Shown here: in pieces, positions 6,598-14,784 of the stretch
Numbering within the stretch: the stretch's first letter is position 1
How the letters are laid out: the number at the start of each line of letters is the position of its first letter
Program-made: the position numbers and the translations under genes
Assembly (NCBI GenBank): GCA_045644025.1
Contig: JAZRGE010000060.1
Span: 1 to 27,370 of the forward strand
Reading direction: 5' to 3'
From: JAZRGE01 sp045644025
Lineage (GTDB): Bacteria; Bacillota; Clostridia; Oscillospirales; Acutalibacteraceae
DNA: 27,370 nt
The notes under the pieces: generated by a model
Database searches by the model: none
Seen by the model: only the letters and a program-made list of their open reading frames with translations
What the model was told of the DNA's origin: nothing

Positions 6598-7002
6598 TCA
6601 AACGCGTCTTCTCTTGGGAGGACGGCAACCATTGTGCGGGATGGGGGTAACGTCTTTGATCATGCTAACCTCAAGACCCGCAGACTGCAGGGCACGGATA
6701 GCGGCTTCACGGCCGGCACCCGGTCCTTTTACGTACACTTCAACAGTCTTCAGACCGTGCTCCATAGCTGCCTTAGCGGCAGTCTCTGCTGCACTCTGAG
6801 CTGCGAAGGGGGTAGATTTCCTGGAGCCTCTGAAGCCGAGCTCGCCGGCGGAAGCCCAAGAAAGAGCATTACCCTGAACGTCAGTGATGGTGACTATTGT
6901 GTTGTTAAAGGTTGACTGGATATGGGCCGCACCGCGCTCGATATTTTTCTTCTCACGGCGTTTGCGGGTGGCTGTAACCTTTTTACCCTTTACTGCTGCC
7001 AT
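6598..7002 (-). CDS. rpsK: 30S ribosomal protein S11
   Basis: A 134-residue protein of the 30S platform near the anti-Shine-Dalgarno end of 16S rRNA. It shows the lysine/arginine-rich N-terminus, HIQSTFNNTIVTITDVQGNA, GELGFRGSRKSTPFAAQ, and the C-terminal TPIPHNGCRPPKRRRV. AAGGAAG lies upstream of ATG 7002. The stop codon is TGA immediately after the canonical C-terminus, direct evidence that TGA terminates translation here. It lies between rpsM and rpsD in the standard alpha-operon order. Confidence 0.98.
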   Translation of the reverse strand: MAAVKGKKVTATRKRREKKNIERGAAHIQSTFNNTIVTITDVQGNALSWASAGELGFRGSRKSTPFAAQSAAETAAKAAMEHGLKTVEVYVKGPGAGREAAIRALQSAGLEVSMIKDVTPIPHNGCRPPKRRRV

Positions 7003-7021
7003 ATTACTATCTTCCTTTCAC

Positions 7022-7390
7022 TTACTTCTTCTTATTTGCCATGGTCTTTCTCGGACCCTTGCGGGTACGAGCGTTGGTCTTGGAGCGCTGGCCCCTAACC
7101 GGAAGACCCTTACGATGACGGGTGCCTCTGAAGCTACCGATTTCGATAAGACGCTTGATATCAAAGGCCACCGCACGGCGACGGTCGCCTTCGACCTGAA
7201 GGTTCTTTTCGATATACTCACGGAGCTTGGAGATATCGTCTTCGGTTAAATCTTTTGCTCTTGTGTCGGGATCAATGCCCGTGTCTGCAAGAATTTTCTT
7301 TGATGTTGTAAGACCGATACCGAAAATATAGGTGAGAGCGATCTCAACACGCTTCTCGTTCGGAAGGTCTACACCAGCTATACGTGCCAT
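7022..7390 (-). CDS. rpsM: 30S ribosomal protein S13
   Basis: A 122-residue protein of the 30S head that contacts L5 (bridge B1b) and the P-site tRNA through its C-terminal tail. Family features are MARIAGVDLPNEKRVEIALT, a helix-two-turn-helix region around GIDPDTRAKDLTEDDISKLR, and RHRKGLPVRGQRSKTNARTR, ending in a Lys-rich tail. GGAGG is upstream of the ATG at a slightly long spacing of 11. It follows rpmJ by 30 nt, as in other Firmicutes. Confidence 0.98.
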   Translation of the reverse strand: MARIAGVDLPNEKRVEIALTYIFGIGLTTSKKILADTGIDPDTRAKDLTEDDISKLREYIEKNLQVEGDRRRAVAFDIKRLIEIGSFRGTRHRKGLPVRGQRSKTNARTRKGPRKTMANKKK

Positions 7391-7420
7391 TTATCAATGC
7401 ACCTCCACTAATTTATCGCC

Positions 7421-7534
7421 TTAACCCTGGCGCTGTTTATGCTTGGGATTCTCACAGATAACCATGATGCGTCCCTTGCGTTTGATGATTTTGCACTTTT
7501 CGCAAATCTTTTTTACAGAAGGTCTGACTTTCAT
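7421..7534 (-). CDS. rpmJ: 50S ribosomal protein L36, zinc-binding form
   Basis: A 37-residue basic protein read directly from the sequence: it starts MKVRPSVKKICEKCKIIKR and ends in NPKHKQRQG. The zinc ligands C11, C14, C27 and H32 are all present, so this is the zinc-containing L36 type. AGGAGG lies upstream of ATG 7534. It sits 24 nt after infA and 30 nt before rpsM, its usual place. Confidence 0.97.
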   Translation of the reverse strand: MKVRPSVKKICEKCKIIKRKGRIMVICENPKHKQRQG

Positions 7535-7558
7535 TTTGAAATCCTCCTCAAAGCTTTT

Positions 7559-7777
7559 TTACTTTGAACGCCATGTAATGCGTCCCCTAGTAAGGTCATA
7601 CGGTGACATCTCTACAGTCACCTTGTCTCCGGGCAGAATGCGTATGAAGTTCATACGAAGCTTACCCGATATATGAGCCAGTATCACGTGTCCGCCCTGA
7701 ATCTCTACCTTGAATGTTGCATTGGGCATCGCTTCAAGAACTACACCTTCAACCTCGATCATATCCTGTTTTGACAT
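7559..7777 (-). CDS. infA: Translation initiation factor IF-1
   Basis: A 72-residue OB-fold protein that occupies the 30S A site during initiation. The sequence starts MSKQDMIEVEGVVLEAMPNA, then GGHVILAHISGKLRMNFIRI and the C-terminal YDLTRGRITWRSK, all canonical. The ATG follows the stop codon of the KOW protein with no gap, and the GGAGG at the end of that gene serves as ribosome binding site, so translation of the two is probably coupled. Confidence 0.98.
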   Translation of the reverse strand: MSKQDMIEVEGVVLEAMPNATFKVEIQGGHVILAHISGKLRMNFIRILPGDKVTVEMSPYDLTRGRITWRSK

Positions 7778-8035
7778 TTAGTTGTCCTCCAATCGGTCAG
7801 GCTTAATTAAATTCAAAGCCCGTTTTAATGCCTTATTTGCTGACATCTGCTGCTCGCTTAGGATATATTCCGTTGCGGCAACGTGTTTTTTCTTCTTGCG
7901 TTTTGGCCGCTGGAGCGGTCGCTCCTTGCCATCTGCCAGAAGCAAAAATTCATCAGACTCTCCAACTACACACAAAAGGTTTCCTTTGTCTCTGCCCGCA
8001 AGGGAGCAAAAAACAAAACCCTTTTCGGCTTCCAT
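7778..8035 (-). CDS. KOW-domain RNA-binding protein, L14E/YbzG-like
   Basis: An 85-residue basic protein. The KOW motif is visible near the N-terminus (GFVFCSLAGRDKGNLLCVVG). The middle is very basic (RPLQRPKRKKKKH), consistent with rRNA binding, and the C-terminus is helical. A small KOW protein between map and infA is a conserved arrangement in Firmicutes (ybzG position in B. subtilis); its job in the ribosome or translation is not well defined. ATG 8035 is chosen because GGAGG precedes it by seven bases; a GTG at 8050 overlaps the end of map and is less likely. Confidence 0.88.
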   Translation of the reverse strand: MEAEKGFVFCSLAGRDKGNLLCVVGESDEFLLLADGKERPLQRPKRKKKKHVAATEYILSEQQMSANKALKRALNLIKPDRLEDN

Positions 8036-8049
8036 GCGCTTCCCTCCCA

Positions 8050-8802
8050 CTAATCAGCGAGAGTCAGAATTCTCGGGCCATCGGGGGTTATTGCCACCGT
8101 GTGCTCGAAATGCGCTGAAAGCGACCCGTCTGCTGTCAAAACAGTCCAACCGTCCGGCATTACCCTGACATCGTATCCACCCATATTAACCATAGGCTCG
8201 ATAGCGATGGTCATTCCGGCGACCAGTCTCACTCCGTGACCTGCTCTACCGTAATTGGGAACCTCCGGTTCTTCGTGGAGCTTAGTGCCGATTCCGTGGC
8301 CAATGAATTCACGAACCACCGAGTAGCCTCGCTCCTCAACATATCCTTGAACAGCCGCGGATATATCGCCGATTCTACCGCCCACAACCGCTTTTTCGAT
8401 ACCTTTATAAAGGCTCTCTTTGGTTGTGTTAATCAGCCGCTTCGCTTCGGGGGAAATATCCCCTGCTGCGAAAGTGGCGGCATTATCGCCGTTGTATCCC
8501 TGGAACAGCGCGCCTAAATCAACACTGACTATATCGCCCTGCTCTATTTTTCGGTTGGCCTTGGGTATGCCGTGAATAACCTCGTTGTTTATGGAAATGC
8601 AGGCGGTTGCCGGAAATCCGCCGTAGCCCTTAAAGTTGGGGATTGCTCCCTGCGCTCTAATATAGTCTTCGGCTAATTTATCCAACTCTGCGGTTGTAAC
8701 GCCCGGTTCCACCGCGCTGCCTACCAATTTAAGTGCTCCTGCCGAGATTCGGCAGGCTTCTCTCATCACAGCCAGCTCCTTAGCGGTCTTCAGTATTATC
8801 AT
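8050..8802 (-). CDS. map: Methionine aminopeptidase, type I
   Basis: A 250-residue metalloprotease that removes the initiator Met after deformylation. All five metal ligands are identifiable: D95 (VSVDLGA), D106 (YNGDNAAT), H169 (FIGHGIG), E202 (IAIEPMV) and E233 (HFEHTV). The substrate-site H78 is in NEVIHGIP. There is no N-terminal zinc extension, so it is type Ia. GAGG within the end of adk precedes ATG 8802 by seven bases, with only four bases between the adk stop and this start, implying coupling. Confidence 0.97.
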   Translation of the reverse strand: MIILKTAKELAVMREACRISAGALKLVGSAVEPGVTTAELDKLAEDYIRAQGAIPNFKGYGGFPATACISINNEVIHGIPKANRKIEQGDIVSVDLGALFQGYNGDNAATFAAGDISPEAKRLINTTKESLYKGIEKAVVGGRIGDISAAVQGYVEERGYSVVREFIGHGIGTKLHEEPEVPNYGRAGHGVRLVAGMTIAIEPMVNMGGYDVRVMPDGWTVLTADGSLSAHFEHTVAITPDGPRILTLAD

Positions 8803-8806
8803 ACCG

Positions 8807-9436
8807 TTACCTCAGCTGAGCCAGAATGAGTTGGGTGATCTCCTGAACGGAACCCGTTCCGTCCACCTTCACCAAACAACCCTTAGATTCATAGAAATCT
8901 TTTAAGGGTTCGGTCTGCTCGTGATAGGTCTGCAACCTGCTGAGCACTGTTTCAGGCTTATCATCAGCCCTCACAACAAGCTCTTGGCCGCAATTATCGC
9001 AGACACCTTCTTTAGCGGGTTTCTTGTTCTCCACATGGTAGGTGGCGCCGCACTTTAAGCAAGCACGTCTGCCCGACATTCTCTTGACAATCGCCTCATC
9101 GGGGACCTCAATCGAAACGACCTTATCCATGTAGATGCCCATCCTATCCAGAGCTTCTGCCTGGGGGATGGTGCGAGGGAAGCCATCCAGAAGGAAGCCG
9201 CCCTTGCAATCCGCCTCGTTAAGCCTTTCGGCTATTATTGAAATAACAACTTCGTCGGGAACAAGGTTTCCGCCATCCATATAAGCCTTTGCCTTAAGAC
9301 CAAGCTCGGTCTTGTTGGCGATGGCCTCACGCAGGATATTTCCTGTGGAGATGGAAGGGATTCCGAATTCCTTGCAGACGAATTCTGCCTGAGTTCCTTT
9401 TCCTGCACCGGGTGCTCCAAGAAATATCAGTTTCAT
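8807..9436 (-). CDS. adk: Adenylate kinase, zinc-binding LID form
   Basis: A 209-residue enzyme interconverting ATP + AMP and 2 ADP in the cytoplasm. The P-loop GAPGAGKGTQ is at residues 7-16, the AMP-binding region includes STGNILREA and LLDGFPRTIPQAEAL, and the LID contains four cysteines (C126, C129, C146, C149) typical of zinc-binding Gram-positive adenylate kinases. It lies between secY and map as in B. subtilis. AGGTGAG in the 11-nt gap after secY is its ribosome binding site. Confidence 0.98.
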   Translation of the reverse strand: MKLIFLGAPGAGKGTQAEFVCKEFGIPSISTGNILREAIANKTELGLKAKAYMDGGNLVPDEVVISIIAERLNEADCKGGFLLDGFPRTIPQAEALDRMGIYMDKVVSIEVPDEAIVKRMSGRRACLKCGATYHVENKKPAKEGVCDNCGQELVVRADDKPETVLSRLQTYHEQTEPLKDFYESKGCLVKVDGTGSVQEITQLILAQLR

Positions 9437-9447
9437 AGGCTCACCTA

Positions 9448-10731
9448 TTAGTCAAGGAAACTCTTGTAGTGGCGCATCATCATCTGAGACTCCAGATTCT
9501 GCACAACCTCAAGTGCAACACCAACAACGATCAGCACGGAAGTACCGCCGATGGAGATAGAAGCGAATGCACTGTTGAAGAAGCTGAGCACAATGGGGAG
9601 AACAGCAACAACGCTGAGGAAGAGAGCGCCCATAAGGGTGATCCTGGAGATAATGCCCTGCAGGAAGTCTGCTGTGGGCTGTCCGGGACGAATACCGGGG
9701 ATGGCACCGCTGTTCTTTCTGAGGTTGTTGGCCATCTCGGTAGTATTGTACTGGATGGTCACATAGAAATATGCGAATGCGATGATGAGTGCGAGATAAA
9801 GAATTGCGTAGAAAGGTCCACGCACGCTGAACACCGAGAGCGCCTTATACCAAACAGATTCTGTGTTGGTCATAAAAGAAAGGATCATGGTGGGCAGCAT
9901 AAGGATAGAGCTGGCGAAGATGATGGGCATAACACCAGACATATTCACCTTAATGGGAATATGGGAGCTCTGGCCACCGTACATCTTACGGCCTACAACT
10001 CTTTTTGCATACTGAACGGGAATCTTTCTTTCGGCGTTTGTCATCCAAACTACGAAGCCAACCATGAGCAGGAATGCTACAACGATTGCAATAACGTAGA
10101 TGGGGCCGCCCTTAAGATCCCACCAGAGCAGCAGGGTCTGGAAAGCCTGAGGAGCTCTGGAGATAATACCTGCGAAGAGCAGGATGGAGATACCGTTGCC
10201 GATACCCTTTGCATCGATCTGCTCGCCCAGCCACATAACAAGCGCGGAGCCTGCTGTGAGACAGAGAACAATAACAAATCCTGCAAATACGCCCCAACCA
10301 CCGGTATACTTTATCATCTTCATGGACTTAAGATACATGAAGAAGGAGAAGCCCTGAACAAGACCGATAATAACAGTCACATATCTTGTGATCTGAGCGA
10401 TCTTCTTCTGACCTTCCTGGCCTTCCTTGGAGAGTCTCTCCAAATAAGGAATAGCAACAGACAACAGCTGGATGATAATCGATGCGTTGATGTAGGGTGT
10501 AACCGACATCGCAAAGATGGAACCATATTCCAAGCCGCCGCCGGTAAGCACGGAGAGGTAGCTGAAAAACTCATTACCGCTTCCGGCCATACCGCTCTTA
10601 AGGGCTGCCAGATCCACAAAGGGCACAGGAATAACTGCACCGATGCGGAAAATGGCAACGATCAAAAGAGTAAACAGAATCTTATTTCTAAGTTCTGTTA
10701 TCTTCCAGGCGTTTTTAATAGTTTCAAACAT
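9448..10731 (-). CDS. secY: Preprotein translocase subunit SecY
   Basis: The 427-residue channel subunit of the Sec translocon, with ten predicted transmembrane segments. Recognisable family segments are the N-terminal KITELRNKILFTL, the plug region after GSGNEFFSYLSVLTGGG, the TM2 motif VTPYINASIIIQLL, and the cytoplasmic loop ERKIPVQYAKRVVGRKMYGG that contacts the ribosome and SecA. It begins one base after the rplO stop; the ribosome binding site GAGGTG is inside rplO, so its synthesis is coupled to L15. Confidence 0.98.
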   Translation of the reverse strand: MFETIKNAWKITELRNKILFTLLIVAIFRIGAVIPVPFVDLAALKSGMAGSGNEFFSYLSVLTGGGLEYGSIFAMSVTPYINASIIIQLLSVAIPYLERLSKEGQEGQKKIAQITRYVTVIIGLVQGFSFFMYLKSMKMIKYTGGWGVFAGFVIVLCLTAGSALVMWLGEQIDAKGIGNGISILLFAGIISRAPQAFQTLLLWWDLKGGPIYVIAIVVAFLLMVGFVVWMTNAERKIPVQYAKRVVGRKMYGGQSSHIPIKVNMSGVMPIIFASSILMLPTMILSFMTNTESVWYKALSVFSVRGPFYAILYLALIIAFAYFYVTIQYNTTEMANNLRKNSGAIPGIRPGQPTADFLQGIISRITLMGALFLSVVAVLPIVLSFFNSAFASISIGGTSVLIVVGVALEVVQNLESQMMMRHYKSFLD

Positions 10732-10732
10732 C

Positions 10733-11173
10733 TTACAGCACCTCGGCTTTTCCGCCGGCTGCCTCTATCTTCTGGCTTGCAGCGGAAGAAAAGGCATTAG
10801 CCTTAACTGTCAGTTTCTTGGTGATTTCTCCGTTGCCCAAGACCTTTACGCCGTCGTATGCTTTCTTGATGATTCCCTTCTCGATAAGAGCTGCTGCATC
10901 TACAACAGCGCCATCCTCAAATGCATTGAGAGAAGAAAGGTTGATTGCAATGATTTTAGAGGCAAAAATGTTGTTGAAGCCTCTTTTAGGAACACGCCTC
11001 TGCAAAGGCATCTGTCCGCCTTCAAATCCGGCACCCTTATTGGCTCCGGAGCGGGCCTTCTGACCCTTGTGGCCCTTACCGGCAGTTTTGCCCTGGCCCG
11101 AACCGTGACCTCTTCCGATACGCTTGGATTCCTTAACGGAACCGGGCATCGGTGCAAGTTCATTCAGTTTCAT
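10733..11173 (-). CDS. rplO: 50S ribosomal protein L15
   Basis: A 146-residue 23S rRNA-binding assembly protein with a long glycine/arginine-rich N-terminal extension (KRIGRGHGSGQGKTAGKGHK), the segment GFEGGQMPLQRRVPKRGF, and a globular C-terminal domain ending KIEAAGGKAEVL. The ATG at 11173 has AGGAGGT seven bases upstream and matches the standard MKLNEL start. The upstream GTG at 11182 lies inside the spacer and is rejected. Confidence 0.97.
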   Translation of the reverse strand: MKLNELAPMPGSVKESKRIGRGHGSGQGKTAGKGHKGQKARSGANKGAGFEGGQMPLQRRVPKRGFNNIFASKIIAINLSSLNAFEDGAVVDAAALIEKGIIKKAYDGVKVLGNGEITKKLTVKANAFSSAASQKIEAAGGKAEVL

Positions 11174-11189
11174 GTTTCGCACCTCCTAA

Positions 11190-11393
11190 TTAAGCTTCTG
11201 TAACCTCTACAAGGTGGATTATAGTATTGATCTTACCAACAGTCTGAGCATTGTTAGGCTGCTTGGTAACGTCGCCGATCCTGCGGAGACCGAGGGCCTC
11301 GGCAGTAGCGATCTGGTTTTTCTTGGAACCGATAAGGCTCTTTGTGAGCTTAACGGTGAGGGTCTTTGTCTTCTTATCTGCTACGAATGCCAT
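11190..11393 (-). CDS. rpmD: 50S ribosomal protein L30
   Basis: A 67-residue protein. The core LTVKLTKSLIGSKKNQIATAEALGL is the L30 signature, followed by IGDVTKQPNNAQTVGKINTIIHLVEV. It is a few residues longer than the usual 59-60 because of an N-terminal extension MAFVADKKTK. ATG 11393 with GGGGG upstream is chosen; a longer frame upstream overlaps rpsE out of frame and has no family similarity. Confidence 0.95.
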   Translation of the reverse strand: MAFVADKKTKTLTVKLTKSLIGSKKNQIATAEALGLRRIGDVTKQPNNAQTVGKINTIIHLVEVTEA

Positions 11394-11406
11394 TACAATT
11401 TCCCCC

Positions 11407-11916
11407 TTAACCCAAAATTTCCTGTACAGACTTGCTGCGGATCTCTGCAACCTGCTCGGCACTTCTGCGGGACTTAAGTCCATCAATAGTAGCCCTTACA
11501 ACGTTGCAAGGATTGTTGGAACGCAGAGCCTTTGTACGGATATCTTTAATACCAACTACCTCGAGAACTGCACGAACGGGGCCGCCGGCGATAACACCGG
11601 TACCGGGAGCAGCGGGCTTAAGAAGAACGGAGCCTGCTCCGAACTTGCCCAGGATCTCGTGGGGGATGGTTGTGCCCTTAAGAGCAACTTTGAAAAGATT
11701 CTTCTTGGCATCGTCGATACCCTTGCGGATAGCATCGGGAACTTCAGCAGCCTTGCCGAGACCGAAACCAACGATACCGTTGCCGTCGCCGACAACAACA
11801 AGAGCAGAGAACTTCATAATGCGACCGCCCTTAACCGTCTTGGAAACACGGTTGATGGCAACCACGCGCTCTTTAAGATCTAAAACAGATGCGTCAATAT
11901 TAGTAGCCACAGTCAT
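11407..11916 (-). CDS. rpsE: 30S ribosomal protein S5
   Basis: A 169-residue protein of the 30S body important for decoding accuracy. It has the N-terminal double-stranded RNA-binding-like domain (LKERVVAINRVSKTVKGGR, SALVVVGDGNGIVGFGLGKA) and the C-terminal domain with APGTGVIAGGPVRAVLEVVG and SNNPCNVVRATIDGL. GGAGG lies very close to ATG 11916; the GTG two codons further in would give a better spacing, so the exact start is uncertain by two residues. Confidence 0.97.
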   Translation of the reverse strand: MTVATNIDASVLDLKERVVAINRVSKTVKGGRIMKFSALVVVGDGNGIVGFGLGKAAEVPDAIRKGIDDAKKNLFKVALKGTTIPHEILGKFGAGSVLLKPAAPGTGVIAGGPVRAVLEVVGIKDIRTKALRSNNPCNVVRATIDGLKSRRSAEQVAEIRSKSVQEILG

Positions 11917-11928
11917 TCTCCTCCCTTA

Positions 11929-12288
11929 TTAGAACTTCAGGCCGCCCTCGCGGGCACCCTCGGCCAGTGCCTGAACACGGCCGTGATAAACATATCCTCC
12001 GCGGTCAAAAACCACTTCGGTGATACCTTTTGCATTGGCACGCTCTGCAATAAGAAGGCCAACCTTCTTGGCTTCTTCCATATTGCCGGTGCTGCCCTTG
12101 AATTCCTTCTCCACAGTGGAAGCGGAAGCCAGGGTTACGCCGTTTTCGTCATCGATCAGCTGGGCATAGATGTTGCTGAGGGAGCGAAAAACATTGAGGC
12201 GGGGACGAGATGCCGTACCGGTGATCTTGCCACGGACACGGACATGACGGTGAAGACGTGCTTTGTTGCTATCTTGTCTCTTAACCAT
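11929..12288 (-). CDS. rplR: 50S ribosomal protein L18
   Basis: A 119-residue 5S rRNA-binding protein of the central protuberance. Diagnostic segments are RKRLHRHVRVR-like basic start (KARLHRHVRVRGKITGTASR), RPRLNVFRSLSNIYAQLIDD, the helix of the VGLLIAERANAKGI region, and the C-terminal FDRGGYVYHGRVQALAEGAR. It sits between rplF and rpsE in standard spc order, with gaps of 19 and 12 nt. Confidence 0.98.
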   Translation of the reverse strand: MVKRQDSNKARLHRHVRVRGKITGTASRPRLNVFRSLSNIYAQLIDDENGVTLASASTVEKEFKGSTGNMEEAKKVGLLIAERANAKGITEVVFDRGGYVYHGRVQALAEGAREGGLKF

Positions 12289-12307
12289 TATTCTTACACT
12301 CCTTTAC

Positions 12308-12856
12308 TTACTTCTTAGAGCCCTTACCGGCCTTGCCTTCCTTGCGACGTACATGCTCACCAGCATAACGAACACCTTTGCCCTTGTAGGGTTCGGGAGC
12401 GCGCTTACTGCGTACATCGGCAGCGAACTGGCCGACAACCTGCTTGTCGATACCGGAAATGACGATGCTGTTGGGGTTGGGAACGTCGATGGTGATACCA
12501 TCGATCTCGGGAACGATAACCTGGTGAGAGTAGCCAAGGTTCATAATAAGATCCTTGCCCTGCTTCTGCACACGGTAGCCAACGCCGAGAACTTCGAGTT
12601 CCTTCTTGTAACCTTCGGTTACGCCAACAACCATATTGTTGATAAGAGAACGAGTGAGACCGTGCAGTGCGCGGTTTTCCTTCTCGTCGTTGGGACGAGT
12701 AACAAGGAGCTCACCGTTTTCAAATGTAACAGTCATGTTGGGGTGAAAATCAATGGCAAGAGTACCCTTGGGGCCCTTAACAGAGATGTTGTTGCCCTCC
12801 AACTTAACTTCTACACCAGCGGGAACGGTAATGGGCTTGCGTCCGATTCTTGACAT
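12308..12856 (-). CDS. rplF: 50S ribosomal protein L6
   Basis: A 182-residue protein near the factor-binding site, made of two similar alpha/beta domains. The N-terminus MSRIGRKPITVPAGVEVKLE, the linker LLVTRPNDEKENRALHGL, and the C-terminal RAPEPYKGKGVRYAGEHVRR (the conserved P-E-P-Y-K-G-K-G rRNA-binding motif) are all clear. It has a standard ribosome binding site and sits 15 nt after rpsH. Confidence 0.98.
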   Translation of the reverse strand: MSRIGRKPITVPAGVEVKLEGNNISVKGPKGTLAIDFHPNMTVTFENGELLVTRPNDEKENRALHGLTRSLINNMVVGVTEGYKKELEVLGVGYRVQKQGKDLIMNLGYSHQVIVPEIDGITIDVPNPNSIVISGIDKQVVGQFAADVRSKRAPEPYKGKGVRYAGEHVRRKEGKAGKGSKK

Positions 12857-12871
12857 ATCCTGTTACCTCCC

Positions 12872-13270
12872 TTACCAGACGAAAGCCAGCACTTCGCCGC
12901 CAAGGTTGGCTTTGCGTGCTTCTTTGTCGGTCATAATGCCCTTGGAAGTGGAAACGATGGCGATGCCAAGGCCCTTCATAACTTTAGGCATATCTTCTAC
13001 ATTGCTGTAAATACGCAGGCCGGGCTTGGAAACTCTTCTGAGTCCAGTGATGACCTGAGATTTGTTCTTTCCATACTTAAGGGTGATATGGATCATACCC
13101 TGCTTGCCGTCCTCAATGATCTGGACGTCAGCAACATATCCTTCGTCGAGCAAAATCTTGGCAATAGCCTTTTTTACATTAGACGCAGGGATATCGACTG
13201 TTTCGTGCTTAGCCGAATTCGCATTACGAATACGTGTCAGCATATCGGCTATCGTATCGGTAATCTGCAT
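12872..13270 (-). CDS. rpsH: 30S ribosomal protein S8
   Basis: A 132-residue central-domain 16S rRNA-binding protein. Starts MQITDTIADMLTRIRNANSA and ends with the motif STSKGIMTDKEARKANLGGE before a terminal VLAFVW. In E. coli S8 represses the spc operon by binding near rplE; I could not identify an obvious helix-21 mimic here. GGAGG upstream gives the start. Confidence 0.98.
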   Translation of the reverse strand: MQITDTIADMLTRIRNANSAKHETVDIPASNVKKAIAKILLDEGYVADVQIIEDGKQGMIHITLKYGKNKSQVITGLRRVSKPGLRIYSNVEDMPKVMKGLGIAIVSTSKGIMTDKEARKANLGGEVLAFVW

Positions 13271-13298
13271 ACCGTAAACCTCCTTCTGATTTGCCGCC

Positions 13299-13484
13299 TT
13301 ACCAGCTGGCTTTCTTTACACCGGGGATCTCGCCTTTGTATGCAAGCTCCCTGAAACAAATGCGGCAAATTCCGTACTTACGGAGATAGGCGTGCGGACG
13401 GCCGCAGATCTTACACCTGTTGTAACTTCTAGTCGAAAATTTTGCAGGACGAGCCTGTCTCACTTTCATAGATGTCTTAGCCAT
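13299..13484 (-). CDS. rpsZ: 30S ribosomal protein S14 type Z (zinc-binding)
   Basis: A 61-residue short S14. The zinc ribbon is intact: C24-X2-C27-X12-C40-X2-C43 in NRCKICGRPHAYLRKYGICR. The C-terminal LAYKGEIPGVKKASW is characteristic. The short zinc form (rpsZ/rpsN1 in B. subtilis) in the spc operon is the usual Firmicute state. It is 11 nt after rplE. Confidence 0.97.
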   Translation of the reverse strand: MAKTSMKVRQARPAKFSTRSYNRCKICGRPHAYLRKYGICRICFRELAYKGEIPGVKKASW

Positions 13485-13495
13485 AATCTCTCTCC

Positions 13496-14035
13496 TTATC
13501 TCGCAAACGGAGCGCCGAGCAACGATAACAGTTCTCTTGCTTCTTCATCTGTGTTTGCAGTGGTAACAAAAATGATGTCCATACCGCGGATCTTATCAAT
13601 CTTGTCGTACTCAATTTCAGGGAAAATCAGCTGCTCTTTAATACCCATAGAGTAGTTGCCGCGTCCGTCGAAAGCATCGGGATTGATGCCGCGGAAGTCA
13701 CGTACTCGGGGAAGAGCTGCATTGAAGAGCCTATCGATGAATTCATACATACGCTCGCCACGGAGTGTAACCTTTGCACCGATGGGCATACCGGCACGAA
13801 GCTTGAAGTTTGCAACAGACTTCTTAGCCTTGCAAACTACGGGCTGCTGACCGGTGATGATCTTCAGATCATTCATGATAGCATCAATGATCTTGGAATT
13901 TTCTTTTGCTTCGCCTGCGCTTACGTTGATAACAACTTTATCGAGCTTCGGAATCTGCATGACGCTCTTGTAGCTGAATTTTTTCATCAACGCGGGGGCA
14001 ACGGAAGAAATATACTGTTCTTTTAACCTTGCCAT
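13496..14035 (-). CDS. rplE: 50S ribosomal protein L5
   Basis: A 179-residue 5S rRNA-binding protein of the central protuberance that forms bridge B1b with S13. Hallmarks are MQIPKLDKVVINVSAGEA, GQQPVVCKAKKSVANFKLRA, LRGERMYEFIDRL, and FRGINPDAFDGRGNYSMG. Two ATGs are available. The one at 14035 has AGGAGG eight bases upstream, whereas that at 14041 has only two bases of spacing, so the inner one is preferred. Confidence 0.97.
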   Translation of the reverse strand: MARLKEQYISSVAPALMKKFSYKSVMQIPKLDKVVINVSAGEAKENSKIIDAIMNDLKIITGQQPVVCKAKKSVANFKLRAGMPIGAKVTLRGERMYEFIDRLFNAALPRVRDFRGINPDAFDGRGNYSMGIKEQLIFPEIEYDKIDKIRGMDIIFVTTANTDEEARELLSLLGAPFAR

Positions 14036-14054
14036 TGTCATGTCCTCCTAACTC

Positions 14055-14378
14055 TTAAAAGGTCTCGCCGCACTTTTTGCACATACGGTCTTTTTTGCCA
14101 TCAGCATAGATCTTGTGAGCTATACGGGTGGGCTTTTTGCACTTGGGGCATACAAGCTGAACCTTGCAGGCATAAACTGCACTCTCAGCCTGGATGATGC
14201 CGGAAGGATCGCCGGCCTTGCGGGGCTTAACATGCTTAGAAACCATGTTGATGCCTTCAACAATAACCTTCTGTTCCTTGGGGCTAACTTCAAGAACCTT
14301 ACCGGTCTTGCCCTTATACTGATCGTCGCCGGTGAGCAGTACTACTGTATCGCCGGTCTTAATGTTCATTTTGCTCAT
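14055..14378 (-). CDS. rplX: 50S ribosomal protein L24 with C-terminal zinc ribbon
   Basis: A 107-residue early assembly-initiator protein. The KOW motif occupies the N-terminus (KTGDTVVLLTGDDQYKGKTG), then the GINMVSKHVKPR segment. The C-terminus has two cysteine pairs, C77/C80 and C100/C103, forming a probable zinc ribbon found in many Clostridia but absent from E. coli L24. ATG 14378 has GGAGG eight bases upstream; the ATG at 14393 overlapping the rplN stop has no suitable site. Confidence 0.96.
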   Translation of the reverse strand: MSKMNIKTGDTVVLLTGDDQYKGKTGKVLEVSPKEQKVIVEGINMVSKHVKPRKAGDPSGIIQAESAVYACKVQLVCPKCKKPTRIAHKIYADGKKDRMCKKCGETF

Positions 14379-14392
14379 TTCAGTACCCTCCA

Positions 14393-14761
14393 TTAAAGCA
14401 CTTCGGGAGCGAGGGAGAGGATCTTGAGATAATCCTTCTCACGCAACTCACGAGCAACAGGTCCGAAGATACGGGTTCCCTTGGGGTTCTTATCATCACG
14501 GATAATAACTGCGGCATTCTCATCAAATCTGATGTAGGTGCCGTCTTCTCTGCGAAGACCCTTGCAGGACCTAACAACTACGGCCTTAACGACGTCGCCT
14601 TTTTTAACTCCGCCGCCGGGTGTTGCTTTCTTAACAGAAGCGACGATAACATCGCCGATATTGGCATACCTCCTGCCGGTGCCGCCTAATACACGAATGC
14701 ACATAATTTCTTTTGCACCTGTATTGTCGGCAACCTTGAGGTAACTCTGCTGTTGTATCAC
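14393..14761 (-). CDS. rplN: 50S ribosomal protein L14, GTG start
   Basis: A 122-residue protein at the subunit interface (bridges B5/B8). Canonical segments are MIQQQSYLKVADNTGAKEIM, RRYANIGDVIVASVKKATPG and GTRIFGPVARELREKDYLKI. The length is exactly that of the family. Translation begins at GTG with AGGAGG eight bases upstream; no in-frame ATG fits. The stop overlaps an unused ATG of rplX. Confidence 0.98.
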   Translation of the reverse strand: MIQQQSYLKVADNTGAKEIMCIRVLGGTGRRYANIGDVIVASVKKATPGGGVKKGDVVKAVVVRSCKGLRREDGTYIRFDENAAVIIRDDKNPKGTRIFGPVARELREKDYLKILSLAPEVL

Positions 14762-14784
14762 AGTGGATTCCTCCTACTCCAAAA

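Noticed and set aside
9469..10800. Long open frame on the plus strand opposite secY (443 codons), and a similar one opposite rpsS-rplB
   Set aside because: These are antisense shadows of highly biased ribosomal-operon genes. They lack ribosome binding sites and promoters and show no family resemblance.
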